A DNA stretch of 64,000 bases from Microbulbifer harenosus (lineage in GTDB: Bacteria; Pseudomonadota; Gammaproteobacteria; Pseudomonadales; Cellvibrionaceae). The notes under the pieces are model-generated. The model made no database searches. It saw only the letters and a program-made list of their open reading frames with translations, and was not told where the DNA came from. Positions 47,109 to 56,611 of this stretch are shown one piece after another. The stretch is taken from assembly GCF_005771435.1 (NCBI RefSeq), contig NZ_VANI01000015.1, positions 1-64,000 on the forward strand, in the 5' to 3' direction. Position numbers and translations under genes: made by a program. Numbering within the stretch: position 1 is the stretch's first letter; the number at the start of each line of letters is the position of its first letter.

Positions 47109-48116
47109 ATGAGTACAGATATGACTGAATCCAACCGGGAACTGGTGATCCTTGGCGTCGGCAGTGCGCCGTTTGATGCATTGCTGGAAATCCTCGAGGA
47201 GCGCAATACCGTTACGCCCGCGCAGCTGAAGCTGGTCGTGGGCGATGAAGCGGAGGCCGACCCGCAGGTTTTTGCCAATCGCAGTATTCCGGTCGTGCCG
47301 CTGAAGGACTTTGTATTCACTCCGGAGCAGGTAGTGCTGCTGCTGACCGGCGGTGATGCGGCGATGGCTGCAATGGCCAAGGCGGAAGAGGCCGGCGCCT
47401 GGGTGGTGGATGCCGCCGGTATCAGTCGCGGCGATGAATCCGTTGCGCTGATTCATCCGCTGCTGAATGCGGAGGCGCTTCAAGCGGTGGAGCGCAGGGT
47501 GGTTGCGGTGCCGGGTGCCGCTGCGGCGATGGTTGCTGAGGCGTTGTTTCCGCTGAGGTCACAGCTGAAGTCTGTTGAAGTGGTGCTGAATCAGCCGGTA
47601 TCGGCCCTCGGAAAATCCTGTGTGGACGCCACCGCGGCGCAGACCGCGCGCCTGTTCAATGGCCAGGAGCCGGATGTGGATGAAACTACCGGGCAGCGAC
47701 TTGCGTTCAATCACCTGAGTTCTGCAGAAGCTCTGCTGGAAAGTGGTCACAGTGTCAGCGAGCTGGCGCTGGTGTTGGAACTGCGCCGCCTGCTTGGCGA
47801 CTCCATAGCGTTCGACACCACCATCAATACGGCGTCGGTATTTCACGGCCAGTTGGCGAACCTGAGTGTGCAACTGGAAGCGCCGGTGGAACTCGCCACG
47901 GTGCGCGGCCTGCTGGCCAATGGTGCACGCCTTGAAATGCGCGAGCGCCCTTCGGCGCAGGATGCCGTGGGCAGCGAGAACACCCTGGTAGGGCGCCTGC
48001 GCAGCGGACTGCTCGGGCCGGCGTGGATCAATTTCTGTGCAGCATCCGACAATTTGCGGAAAGACATCGCAATAAACTGTGTACAGTTTGTCCACTTGTT
48101 GCTAAAAACCCATTGA
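47109..48116 (+). CDS. usg: USG-1-like protein (Asd paralogue without catalytic cysteine)
   Basis: The product has 335 residues with the Asd fold: N-terminal GVGSAPFDALLEIL, C-terminal TTINTASVFHGQLANLSVQL. At the active-site position the sequence reads AVPGAAAAMVAEAL, so the nucleophilic cysteine is missing and it cannot work as a dehydrogenase. The gene occupies the same slot (between asd and fimV) as the USG-1 gene of Pseudomonas. Function is unknown. The start could be four codons downstream (47121). TATAAT at 47040-47045 may be its -10. Confidence 0.85.
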   Translation: MSTDMTESNRELVILGVGSAPFDALLEILEERNTVTPAQLKLVVGDEAEADPQVFANRSIPVVPLKDFVFTPEQVVLLLTGGDAAMAAMAKAEEAGAWVVDAAGISRGDESVALIHPLLNAEALQAVERRVVAVPGAAAAMVAEALFPLRSQLKSVEVVLNQPVSALGKSCVDATAAQTARLFNGQEPDVDETTGQRLAFNHLSSAEALLESGHSVSELALVLELRRLLGDSIAFDTTINTASVFHGQLANLSVQLEAPVELATVRGLLANGARLEMRERPSAQDAVGSENTLVGRLRSGLLGPAWINFCAASDNLRKDIAINCVQFVHLLLKTH

Positions 48117-48426
48117 TATTTAATACTTAGCGACCTTTCTGAAGGTTTCTTCTTAACATTGCTCAATGGGTTACCCCGGATAGGGCGCGGCACTGCCTGG
48201 GGGGTATTGCCGGAAAAATGTTTGAGGAAACCCGAGGGGCTGAGTCTTTATCGGGGGGCGGACTTTCGCTGGAGAGCTTCGCCGGAGAGTAGAGCCTGGT
48301 GTATGAACACTGGTTCTTTTGTTTAAAAAACGCGCGGTTTTTCGCGCGATCCGGCTTCTGTTTTTGGCGCTTTGGGTGGTGAACAGACAGATGCCGGAGT
48401 GATTCTAAAAATAAAGGGAATCGGTT
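48117..48426 (+). other. Intergenic region before fimV
   Basis: About 310 bases contain no gene. A hairpin CGCGCG-GTTTTT-CGCGCG at 48331-48348 has an A run on its left side, so it looks like a terminator for the minus strand, yet no minus-strand gene ends here. It may be structural in the fimV leader. Confidence 0.5.
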
Positions 48427-51400
48427 ATGCGTGTGCAAAAGCTGGCACTAGCAGTTGGTCTGGTCAGCGCACTGGGGGGTAATGGGGCTCTGGCGCTTGG
48501 TCTGGGTGAGATAAAACTGAACTCAACTCTGAACCAACCTCTCAATGCGGAAATCAAACTGCTGCAGACACGCGGCCTTGACGACAATGAAATCAAGGTG
48601 CGCCTGGCCAGTTCCGAGGACTTTGAGCGCGCTGGCGTCGATCGTACCTACCTGCTCAATGAACTGCAGTTCAGCGTCGATTACTCTGGCGGTGAGCCGG
48701 TGGTGCGTATCTCCAGCCGCGCGCCGATCCGCGAACCCTTCCTGAATTTCCTGGTGGAAACCCGTTGGCCCAGCGGCCGTCTGCTGCGGGAGTACACCCT
48801 GCTGATGGACCTCCCGGCCTTCTCCACCAATACCGCTGCCCAGCCGGTTCAAGCTGCCGAGCGCGAGCGTCAGCAGGTGCGCCGAGATGCGCCAGTACAG
48901 AAGCCGCTGCAACCCACCGTGCAGAAGCGCCAGCCGGAGCCTGTACAGGCGCCGGTGCAGCAGCCCGAATCGGAATATCAGCCTCCCCAGGAGGCCGCAC
49001 CCGCTGAACCGGCACCGCAAGTCTTTGATGAGCCCGCTGATCTGCAGCCTGCGCCGCAGAGTGGAAGCGCCGCGGATTCCGGCAGCCGCGTATACGGCCC
49101 GGTGGAAGCCAACAAAACCCTGTGGGAGATTGCGCGCGACAGCCGCGAAACCCGTGAGGTGTCTGTGCAGCAGACCATGCTGGCAATCCAGCGCCTCAAT
49201 CCAGAGGCGTTCATCAACAACAATATCAACCTGCTCAAGAAAGGTGCGGTGCTGCGCCTGCCCACCACCGATGAAGTGCGCAGCCTGACGCGCACTGAAG
49301 CGGTTGCCCAGGTGGCGACCCAGAATGATTCCTGGCGCGAGCGGGTGGGCGATGCCGATGTTACCGGCGCGCCACTGGACGGGCGCGCGGCAACGGAAGA
49401 AACCGTTGTAAGCGATACGCTGGAGGGCCGCGTGTCCCTCGCGGCACCCGGCGACAACGAATCCGTGCTGTCCGGCTCCGGCAGCGGCACCGGTGAAAGC
49501 GAGGCCCTTGAGGGCGAGCTGGCGGTGAGCGAGGAAGAGCTGGATAAATCCCGCCTGGAGAATGCCGAACTGCAGGAGCGCATCGGCGAACTCAACGAAC
49601 AGATCGACACCATGGAGCGCATGGTGGAAGTCTCTAACGACGAACTGCAGGCGGTGCAGACCGCAGCGGAGCAGTCGCTCGAGAGCAGCGAGTCCGATGC
49701 CGTTGATGCTGGCATCGAGGATATCGCCGCGGAAGACACCGCGGACGTCGCTACAGACAACGACAGCGTGGATGCCGTCCAGGAACCGGCCGCGATCAGT
49801 GAGCCGGAGACAGTTGAGGCAGCACCGGTAGAAGACGAAACGCGCAACCGCGTGGTGGTGCAGACCCGCCCCGAACCGACCCTGGTTGAGCGCGTAATGG
49901 ATAATATTGTGCCCATCGGTGCCGGTGCCGGCGCTCTGGTAGTGGCGCTGTTCGGCTTCCTCGCCTGGCGTCGCCGCAAGGAAGAGGAGGAGGCCATCCG
50001 TCAGGTCGAGGCGGAAATGGCCGCGGAGCGCGCTCAGACGGAGTCTGTCGATTTTGCCGAAGAAGACGACAACCTGGCTGCCGTGGAAGAGCTGGAAGCC
50101 AGCGAAAGTTTCGATCTGGACCAGTTGGGCGAAGTGGAAACCGACGATCCGATCGGCGAGGCGGAAATCCACCTGTCCCTGGCGCAGTACCAGGAGGCCG
50201 AGGCCAAGTTGCTGACCGGTCTCAAGGCGGCACCCGCCAATGTGGATGCACGCCTGATGTTGCTGGAGGTGTACGCCCAGCAGAAGAATGCCGAGCAATT
50301 TGACGATCATTACCGCCAGCTGCTGAGTTACAGCGATGGCCCTGCGGCAGATCGCGCCGCACGCCTGCGCGAAACCATTCCCGGCATAGCGCCCTTCGTG
50401 GCTCCGGAAATGGACTTCTCCAGCGAATCCCTGGAAGCCGCGCAGCTCGACGACATGAGCGACGATTTCGACGGTGCCGGCTTCGACCTCGAAGCGAGCT
50501 TCGACGACCTCGACGAATTCTCCGGCAGCAAGCATGCTTCATCTGCCGCTGCGGAAACGGCGAACGACGATAAAGACTTTGCGCTGGACGACCTGGGCGA
50601 TCTGGACGATTTGTCATTGGATCTCGACGACGATACCGTCGAGACCGCGTCCCCATCCGTCAAAGCCGACGATGACTTCTCCCTGGACCTGGATCTGGGC
50701 GATGATCTGGAAAGTGATTTCGGCAGTGCGCTGGAAGATTCTTCTCTGGATAGCGGAGAAGACACCGCGTTCGATTTCGATCTGAGCACCAGTGCCGAGC
50801 CCGAGACCAGGTCCGAGGCGGAAGGCGGCGGGGAGCTTGAGGATCTGATTGCGGATGGCGAGCTGGATCTCGACAGTCTGGACGGTCTTGAGGGGCTGGA
50901 CAGCCTCGATCTGGATTCCGACTTTGCGCTTGAAACGGAGCAGTCGGTTTCTGGTGCAGATTCTGCGGCGGAAGGAAGTGGTCTCGATTTCGAGCTGGAC
51001 CTGACCCCGATGGGCGAAGACAGCGAGCTGACATTGGACGGTGACGATGCCTCCAGCAATACAACCGCATCCGTGAGCGACAGCATCGAGGTCTCCGGTG
51101 ATGATGGCAGTCTGGATAATCTGGATTTCGATTCCATCGACCTTGATGCCATTGACCTCGGTGATCTGGATGATCTGGGCGATATAGAGCTGGACGCTGG
51201 AAGCACTGACACCAGCCTGGATCTGGAAGAGGACCTGGATGTTGCGGTGGCCGAGGAATCCGCAAGCCAGAAAACGCCTGTTCCTGCCCCCGCCACTGAT
51301 GACGAAGCTCTGAGTGATCTGGGCTTTAATCTGGAAAACGATCTCGATTCCGAGCTGAACCTGCTGGAAGGCAGTGATGAAGTCAGCACCAAGCTGGAGC

Positions 51401-51525
51401 TGGCCCAGGCCTACCTGGATATGGGCGACAAAGACGGCGCCCGCGAGATTCTGGGAGAGGTGGTGGAAGAGGCCGCCGGTGAACATCAGCAGCGCGCCAA
51501 AGACATGCTCGCGCGCATGGGCTGA
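48427..51525 (+). CDS. fimV: Polar hub protein FimV
   Basis: FimV is an inner-membrane peptidoglycan-binding hub for type IV pili, flagella and polar organisation. The product has 1032 residues: signal peptide (LALAVGLVSALGGNGALALG), an N-terminal domain (GEIKLNSTLNQPLNAEIKLL), a LysM-like module around 222-285 (NKTLWEIARDSRE), a coiled coil near 365-405, a transmembrane segment near 497-518 ending in WRRRKEEEE, a very acidic D/E/L-rich cytoplasmic repeat region, and the C-terminal FimV TPR domain (LELAQAYLDMGDKDGAREIL). The acidic region is long but typical. Confidence 0.95.
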   Translation: MRVQKLALAVGLVSALGGNGALALGLGEIKLNSTLNQPLNAEIKLLQTRGLDDNEIKVRLASSEDFERAGVDRTYLLNELQFSVDYSGGEPVVRISSRAPIREPFLNFLVETRWPSGRLLREYTLLMDLPAFSTNTAAQPVQAAERERQQVRRDAPVQKPLQPTVQKRQPEPVQAPVQQPESEYQPPQEAAPAEPAPQVFDEPADLQPAPQSGSAADSGSRVYGPVEANKTLWEIARDSRETREVSVQQTMLAIQRLNPEAFINNNINLLKKGAVLRLPTTDEVRSLTRTEAVAQVATQNDSWRERVGDADVTGAPLDGRAATEETVVSDTLEGRVSLAAPGDNESVLSGSGSGTGESEALEGELAVSEEELDKSRLENAELQERIGELNEQIDTMERMVEVSNDELQAVQTAAEQSLESSESDAVDAGIEDIAAEDTADVATDNDSVDAVQEPAAISEPETVEAAPVEDETRNRVVVQTRPEPTLVERVMDNIVPIGAGAGALVVALFGFLAWRRRKEEEEAIRQVEAEMAAERAQTESVDFAEEDDNLAAVEELEASESFDLDQLGEVETDDPIGEAEIHLSLAQYQEAEAKLLTGLKAAPANVDARLMLLEVYAQQKNAEQFDDHYRQLLSYSDGPAADRAARLRETIPGIAPFVAPEMDFSSESLEAAQLDDMSDDFDGAGFDLEASFDDLDEFSGSKHASSAAAETANDDKDFALDDLGDLDDLSLDLDDDTVETASPSVKADDDFSLDLDLGDDLESDFGSALEDSSLDSGEDTAFDFDLSTSAEPETRSEAEGGGELEDLIADGELDLDSLDGLEGLDSLDLDSDFALETEQSVSGADSAAEGSGLDFELDLTPMGEDSELTLDGDDASSNTTASVSDSIEVSGDDGSLDNLDFDSIDLDAIDLGDLDDLGDIELDAGSTDTSLDLEEDLDVAVAEESASQKTPVPAPATDDEALSDLGFNLENDLDSELNLLEGSDEVSTKLELAQAYLDMGDKDGAREILGEVVEEAAGEHQQRAKDMLARMG

Positions 51526-51569
51526 TTCTCAGTACGATTTATTCACGCTATCTACAGCGACAACACTTT

Positions 51570-51597
51570 GACCCCGCTTTACGCGGGGTCTTTCTTT
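51570..51597 (+). terminator. Rho-independent terminator after fimV
   Basis: GACCCCGC-TTTAC-GCGGGGTC is followed by TTTCTTTTT. Confidence 0.9.
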
Positions 51598-51622
51598 TTC
51601 GCTGAGGTGTAAACTCCGCTGC

Positions 51623-52513
51623 ATGATGAACAAAATCTACGAATACAAAGCGAATGGTGAAGTGCCCGAGGGTGAATCCCTGCCGCCGGGATTGCGCCGT
51701 ATTGCGCTCGGCGTGGAGTACTGCGGCTCGCGGCTGCGGGGGTTCCAGAAGCAGAGTCACGATCCGCTGACGGTGCAGGAAACCCTGGAAAAGGCGTTGT
51801 CTAAAGTGGCGGCGGAACCGGTCACTCTGGTGTGTGCCGGGCGCACCGATGCCGGCGTACACGCTACCGGGCAGGTAATCCACTTCGATACCAGTGCGGT
51901 GCGGCCAACCAAGGCCTGGATTCAGGGCGTGAACACCCAGATGCCGTTTGACGTGCGGGTGCACTGGGCGCAGGAGATGCCGGCGCAGTTTCACGCGCGT
52001 TTTTCTGCGCGCAACCGTACCTATCGCTACCTGATTCACAGTGCGCCGACACGCTCCGCGCAGGCGGCCACGGAAGTGACCTGGAGTGAGCGCACCCTGG
52101 ATCTTGATCTGATGCGGGAGGGGGCTCAGCACTTGATCGGCGAACACGATTTCAGCAGTTTCCGCGCCGCCCAGTGCCAGGCCCGCTCCCCGGTGCGCCG
52201 GCTTACCAAGCTGGATATCGGCCGCGTCGGCCAGCTCATTGTGCTCGAGGTCAGCGCCACCGCGTTTCTGCACCATATGGTGCGCAATATTGCCGGCGTA
52301 CTGATGGCCGTGGGGCGCGGCGACCGCGCACCGGAATGGGTGGCGGAAGTGCTGGGCGCACGGGATCGCGCCGCAGCGGGCGTCACCGCACCTCCCCACG
52401 GGCTGTATCTGGTCAATGTGCAGTACCCGGAAGTGTTCACCCTGCCGGAATGGCCGCCGGGGCCTTTGCTGGTGCCTCTGCCGCTAAATGCCATTGCCGG
52501 CACAGGTCGGTAA
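51623..52513 (+). CDS. truA: tRNA pseudouridine(38-40) synthase
   Basis: TruA modifies the anticodon arm of tRNAs. The 296-residue product has catalytic D76 in CAGRTDAGVHA and the FLHHMVRNIAGVL motif. It follows fimV after a terminator, as in Pseudomonas, and precedes trpF. Confidence 0.96.
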   Translation: MMNKIYEYKANGEVPEGESLPPGLRRIALGVEYCGSRLRGFQKQSHDPLTVQETLEKALSKVAAEPVTLVCAGRTDAGVHATGQVIHFDTSAVRPTKAWIQGVNTQMPFDVRVHWAQEMPAQFHARFSARNRTYRYLIHSAPTRSAQAATEVTWSERTLDLDLMREGAQHLIGEHDFSSFRAAQCQARSPVRRLTKLDIGRVGQLIVLEVSATAFLHHMVRNIAGVLMAVGRGDRAPEWVAEVLGARDRAAAGVTAPPHGLYLVNVQYPEVFTLPEWPPGPLLVPLPLNAIAGTGR

Positions 52514-52643
52514 CACCGCGTTTCGCCGGCCCCCCCGATCTGCTAGTATCCCGTGCTCTCCGATTTTCTCTGCTGCCAGCGCACGGGATTCGTGGCGGTT
52601 CCTGTAGCGGACGCCAGCTGGCCGCGTCAGCGGTGTATGGAAT

Positions 52644-53288
52644 ATGCGCGTAAAGATCTGCGGAATCACTAGTGTCGACGACGCCTTGCTCGCGGTGGAT
52701 GCCGGTGCGGATGCGTTGGGCCTGGTGTTTTATCCCCCGAGCCCCCGCAATGTGACCCCGGAACAGGCGGCGGAAATTGCCCGCGCGGTGTCGCCGTTTG
52801 TGGTGCTCACCGGGCTGTTTGTAAACGCGCACCCGGAACAGGTGGAGGCGGTGCTGCAGCAGGTGCCGCTGAATCTTCTGCAATTTCACGGCGATGAAAA
52901 CGCGCCCTACTGCCGCCAGTTTCGTCGCCCCTATATCAAGGCCCTGCGCATGAGGCCGGAGCTGGATCCGGTCGAAGTTATGGCGGGTTTTCCCGATGCC
53001 CGCGGTATTTTGCTCGACGCCTATCGCAAGGGCGTTCCCGGCGGTACCGGAGATACCTTCGACTGGCAGCGGGTGCCCCGGGACAGCGGCCGCCAGATTA
53101 TTCTTGCCGGCGGTCTCACGCCGGAAAATGTGGCCTCAGCGGTTGCCGCCGCGCATCCGCAGGCGGTGGATGTGAGTGGTGGAGTTGAGGCGTCTCCCGG
53201 GCGCAAAGATGCCGCCAAAGTAACCGCATTTATTCGCGCCGCCCGCGCTGCCTGTGCAGGCCAGACAGAATTGACACAAGGAGTTTGA
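52644..53288 (+). CDS. trpF: Phosphoribosylanthranilate isomerase
   Basis: TrpF catalyses the third step from anthranilate to tryptophan. The 214-residue product has the general base C6 (MRVKICGIT) and general acid D125 (GILLDAYRKG). It is a separate gene rather than a TrpC fusion. trpB starts three bases after its stop. Confidence 0.96.
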   Translation: MRVKICGITSVDDALLAVDAGADALGLVFYPPSPRNVTPEQAAEIARAVSPFVVLTGLFVNAHPEQVEAVLQQVPLNLLQFHGDENAPYCRQFRRPYIKALRMRPELDPVEVMAGFPDARGILLDAYRKGVPGGTGDTFDWQRVPRDSGRQIILAGGLTPENVASAVAAAHPQAVDVSGGVEASPGRKDAAKVTAFIRAARAACAGQTELTQGV

Positions 53289-53291
53289 GTA

Positions 53292-54512
53292 GTGACTAAA
53301 ACCACTTCCCCCGTCGATTACGGGGCCTATCCGGATGCTCGCGGGCACTTCGGGGAATTCGGCGGACGCTTTGTGTCCGAGACCCTGATCAGCGCCCTGG
53401 ATGAGCTGCAGGAAATGTACCAGCGTCTCAAGAACGATCCGGAATTCCAGGCCGCATTCGATTACGACCTGGCCCATTATGTGGGCCGTCCTTCGCCGCT
53501 GTATCTGGCTGAGCGGCTGACTGCCGACGCCGGCGGCGCGCGTATCTGGCTGAAGCGCGAAGACCTGAACCACACCGGCGCGCACAAGGTGAACAACACC
53601 GTTGGCCAGGCACTGCTGGCCAAGCACAGCGGCAAGTCCCGCGTGATCGCGGAGACCGGCGCCGGCCAGCACGGTGTGGCCACCGCCACCGTGGCGGCGC
53701 GCCTTGGGCTCAAGTGCGCGGTGTACATGGGCGCGGAAGACGTGAAACGCCAGTCGCCGAATGTCTATCGCATGAAGCTGCTTGGTGCCGAAGTGATCCC
53801 GGTGGAGTCCGGTTCCAAGACCCTGAAAGATGCCATGAATGAAGCCATGCGCGACTGGGTCACCAATGTGGACGACACCTTCTACATCATCGGCACCGTG
53901 GCTGGCCCGCACCCCTATCCGCAGCTGGTGCGGGATTTCAATTCCGTTATCGGTCGCGAGGCGCGCCGCCAGAGTCTGGAGCAGTTCGGGCAGCTGCCGG
54001 ATGCGCTGGTGGCCTGCGTGGGCGGCGGCTCTAATGCCATCGGCCTGTTTCACCCGTTCCTCGCCGACGAGTCCGTAAAAATGTACGGGGTAGAGGCGGG
54101 GGGTGATGGCATCGAAACCGGTCGCCACGCCGCGCCGCTGAACAAGGGCATACCCGGTATCCTGCACGGCAACCGCACCTATCTGATGGAAGATGAGGAC
54201 GGTCAGATTATCGAGACGCATTCGGTATCCGCTGGTCTCGATTATCCCGGTGTTGGCCCCGAGCACTCCTGGCTGAAGGATATCGGCCGGGTAGACTATG
54301 TGGCGATCAACGACGACGAAGCCCTCGCGGCTTTTCGCAAGCTGACCCGCACGGAGGGCATTATTCCCGCGCTGGAGTCCAGCCACGCGGTGGCCTACGG
54401 TCTGAAGCTCGCCGCTTCCATGCGGCCGGACCAGAACATCGTGGTGAACCTGTCTGGTCGCGGCGATAAGGATATCTTCACCGTCGCTGCCATCGACGGC
54501 ATCAAGGTTTAA
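53292..54512 (+). CDS. trpB: Tryptophan synthase beta chain
   Basis: TrpB condenses indole and serine with PLP. The 406-residue product has the Schiff-base K99 (HTGAHKVNN), the [10 protein letters not shown] region, and the phosphate-binding GGGSNA loop. The start is GTG at 53292 preceded by an AAGGAG-type RBS inside the end of trpF. trpA follows after eight bases. Confidence 0.97.
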   Translation: MTKTTSPVDYGAYPDARGHFGEFGGRFVSETLISALDELQEMYQRLKNDPEFQAAFDYDLAHYVGRPSPLYLAERLTADAGGARIWLKREDLNHTGAHKVNNTVGQALLAKHSGKSRVIAETGAGQHGVATATVAARLGLKCAVYMGAEDVKRQSPNVYRMKLLGAEVIPVESGSKTLKDAMNEAMRDWVTNVDDTFYIIGTVAGPHPYPQLVRDFNSVIGREARRQSLEQFGQLPDALVACVGGGSNAIGLFHPFLADESVKMYGVEAGGDGIETGRHAAPLNKGIPGILHGNRTYLMEDEDGQIIETHSVSAGLDYPGVGPEHSWLKDIGRVDYVAINDDEALAAFRKLTRTEGIIPALESSHAVAYGLKLAASMRPDQNIVVNLSGRGDKDIFTVAAIDGIKV

Positions 54513-54520
54513 GGAGTGGC

Positions 54521-55333
54521 ATGGTGACTGAAGCAAACAGAATTGATCGGCGCTTTGCCAGGCTGCGCAGCGAGGGCCGCAAGGGGCTGGTGACCTACAT
54601 CGTCGCCGGTGACGGCGGTCTGGAAAATACCGTAGGCCTGATGCACCAACTGGTGGCCAGCGGCTCCGACCTGATTGAGCTCGGGGTGCCATTTTCCGAC
54701 CCGATGGCAGAAGGCCCAGTGATTCAGAAAGGTCATGAGCGCGCGCTCGAGCAGAAGGTATCCCTGCGCAAATGCCTGGCACTGGTGAAGGAGTTCCGCG
54801 AAAAGGACGCCGAGACGCCAGTGATTTTAATGGGCTATGCCAACCCGATCGTGAGAATGGGCACCGAGGCCTTCGCCGATGGGCTGAAAGAGGCTGGCGC
54901 TGATGGTGCCTTGACGGTGGATCTGCCGGCAGAGGAGGCGGGCCCGCTGAACGATCTGTTGAAGGCGCGCGATCTGCGTAATATTTTCCTGCTGACACCG
55001 ACCACCAGCGATGCGCGTATCGCTGAGATCACGCGTCTCGCCAGCGGGTTTGTCTACTATGTTTCCCTGAAAGGCGTCACCGGCGCCGGGCACCTGGATC
55101 TGGCGTCGGTGCACGAAAACCTTGCGCGCATCCGCCGTCACACGGATCTTCCCCTGTGTGTCGGCTTCGGTATCAAGGATGGTGCTTCTGCGAAAGCCGT
55201 GAGCGCTGATGGCGACGGTGCGGTGGTAGGCAGTGTGTTGGTATCCGCTGTGGGTGAATCCGCGGATGCGGCGGCGGCCAAGGATCGCATCGGTGCGTTG
55301 GTCGCTGAAATGCGCACGGCGCTGGATACTTGA
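54521..55333 (+). CDS. trpA: Tryptophan synthase alpha chain
   Basis: TrpA cleaves indole-3-glycerol phosphate and channels indole to TrpB. The 270-residue product has the catalytic glutamate E53 (DLIELGVPFSD). The position equal to Salmonella D60 is E64 (PMAEGPVIQ), a conservative Asp-to-Glu change at a catalytic residue. AAGGAG precedes the ATG. It is the last trp gene before accD. Confidence 0.96.
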   Translation: MVTEANRIDRRFARLRSEGRKGLVTYIVAGDGGLENTVGLMHQLVASGSDLIELGVPFSDPMAEGPVIQKGHERALEQKVSLRKCLALVKEFREKDAETPVILMGYANPIVRMGTEAFADGLKEAGADGALTVDLPAEEAGPLNDLLKARDLRNIFLLTPTTSDARIAEITRLASGFVYYVSLKGVTGAGHLDLASVHENLARIRRHTDLPLCVGFGIKDGASAKAVSADGDGAVVGSVLVSAVGESADAAAAKDRIGALVAEMRTALDT

Positions 55334-55525
55334 GGCATCGGCGAAGTCCTGAACTGTTGGCCAGAAAGCCGGAGTGTGCGGCTTATCTGGCCAAGTGCAA
55401 TTTTTTTTAAAGTGGTTTAATTCGCGGTTTTGGCGCTGCCGGTCATTTATCTTTGTCCCTCTAGTGAAGGGGTGGCCGTCCCCGGCAGTGAGAGAATTCA
55501 GCAAGCATCGGATTTTGGAAGCAAA

Positions 55526-56380
55526 ATGAGCTGGTTAGAAAAAATTGTCCCCTCGGTGATCCGTACCGAGCGCCGTACCGGAGCCAGCAAGGTGCCGGAA
55601 GGGGTATGGAAGAAGTGCGTGAAATGCGATTCCACCCTGTACTTGCCGGAACTGGAGCGCAATCTCGACGTGTGTCCGAAGTGCGACCATCACTTCCGCA
55701 TCGGCGCGCGCCGGCGTTTGGATATGTTCCTGGATAAAGAGCATCGCGAGGAGCTGGCCACCGACGTTGAACCGGTGGATCGCCTTAAGTTCAAGGATGT
55801 GAAGAAATACAAGGACCGCCTGACCCAGGCGCAGAAGGCGACTGGCGAGAAGGATGCGCTGATTGCAATGCAGGGCCTGCTGGAAGGCAAGCCGCTGGTG
55901 GCGGTGGCGTTCGAGTTTAATTTCCATGGTGGTTCGATGGGTTATGTGGTGGGTGAGAAGTTCACCCGCGCGGCTCAGCGTGCGTTGGAGGAGCGGATTC
56001 CGCTGGTGTGTTTTTCGGCGACCGGTGGTGCGCGTATGCAGGAGGCGTTGATTTCGCTGATGCAGATGGCGAAGACGTCGGCGGTGTTGGAGAAGCTGCG
56101 GATGGCGGGTGTGCCTTATATCTCCATCATGACGGATCCGGTGTACGGTGGGGTTTCTGCGTCGCTGGCGCTGCTGGGTGATATCAATGCGGCGGAGCCG
56201 GGTGCCCGCGCGGGTTTTGCCGGTCCGAACATCATTGAGCAGACCATTCGCCAGAAGCTGCCGAAGGGTTTCCAGCGCGCGGAGTTCCTGCTGGAGCACG
56301 GCGCCATCGATATGATCATTCCGCGTCACGATATGCGGAATACGGTTGGTCGCCTGCTGGGCAAACTCTCCAATAATTGA
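55526..56380 (+). CDS. accD: Acetyl-CoA carboxylase carboxyltransferase beta subunit
   Basis: AccD with AccA transfers the carboxyl group from biotin to acetyl-CoA. The 284-residue product has the zinc ribbon C31, C34, C50 and C53 (CVKC, CPKC), then the crotonase-like carboxyltransferase with GGARMQEA and [12 protein letters not shown] longer frame starts at 55430, but the ATG at 55526 fits MSWLEKI of the family. The repeat element at 56417-56514 follows. Confidence 0.96.
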   Translation: MSWLEKIVPSVIRTERRTGASKVPEGVWKKCVKCDSTLYLPELERNLDVCPKCDHHFRIGARRRLDMFLDKEHREELATDVEPVDRLKFKDVKKYKDRLTQAQKATGEKDALIAMQGLLEGKPLVAVAFEFNFHGGSMGYVVGEKFTRAAQRALEERIPLVCFSATGGARMQEALISLMQMAKTSAVLEKLRMAGVPYISIMTDPVYGGVSASLALLGDINAAEPGARAGFAGPNIIEQTIRQKLPKGFQRAEFLLEHGAIDMIIPRHDMRNTVGRLLGKLSNN

Positions 56381-56416
56381 CATTGTTTCCTTGGTCTCGC
56401 TTGGTGGCGGGACCGC

Positions 56417-56514
56417 TGCCGGGGGCAGCCTTGCAAGACACGCCGTAAACCCATCCATGGGGGCTCTTCCGCGAGGTCCCTCTCGCGGAAGGTCTTGCAA
56501 GGCTGCCCCCGGCA
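56417..56514 (+). repeat. Cruciform-like repeat element, copy 1
   Basis: The arms TGCCGGGGGCAGCCTTGCAA plus GA (56417-56438) and their exact complement (56493-56514) form a perfect 22-bp outer stem. Inside lie a core (56439-56465, starting CACGCCGTAAACCCATCCAT) and a perfect 10-bp hairpin (56466-56475 with 56482-56491) with loop GTCCCT. The core recurs, inverted and with one change in 27 bases, in copy 2 at 60881-60976, while arms and hairpin differ. It lies between accD and folC. Confidence 0.8.
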
Positions 56515-56611
56515 TCGCTCCCTTCGCATTGAATTGTTCACTTCGATTCAGCGCCGAAAATCCTTTGCATCCTACTAAAATCCCTTCACCTGATAAGTTA
56601 CCGGTGATCCT

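Noticed and set aside
48523-50535. A 670-codon minus-strand frame opposite fimV
   Set aside because: Antisense to a domain-rich gene; no start signal.
53136-54998. A 620-codon minus-strand open frame opposite trpF, trpB and trpA
   Set aside because: It is antisense to three certain genes, has no RBS or family match, and long antisense frames are expected in high-GC DNA.
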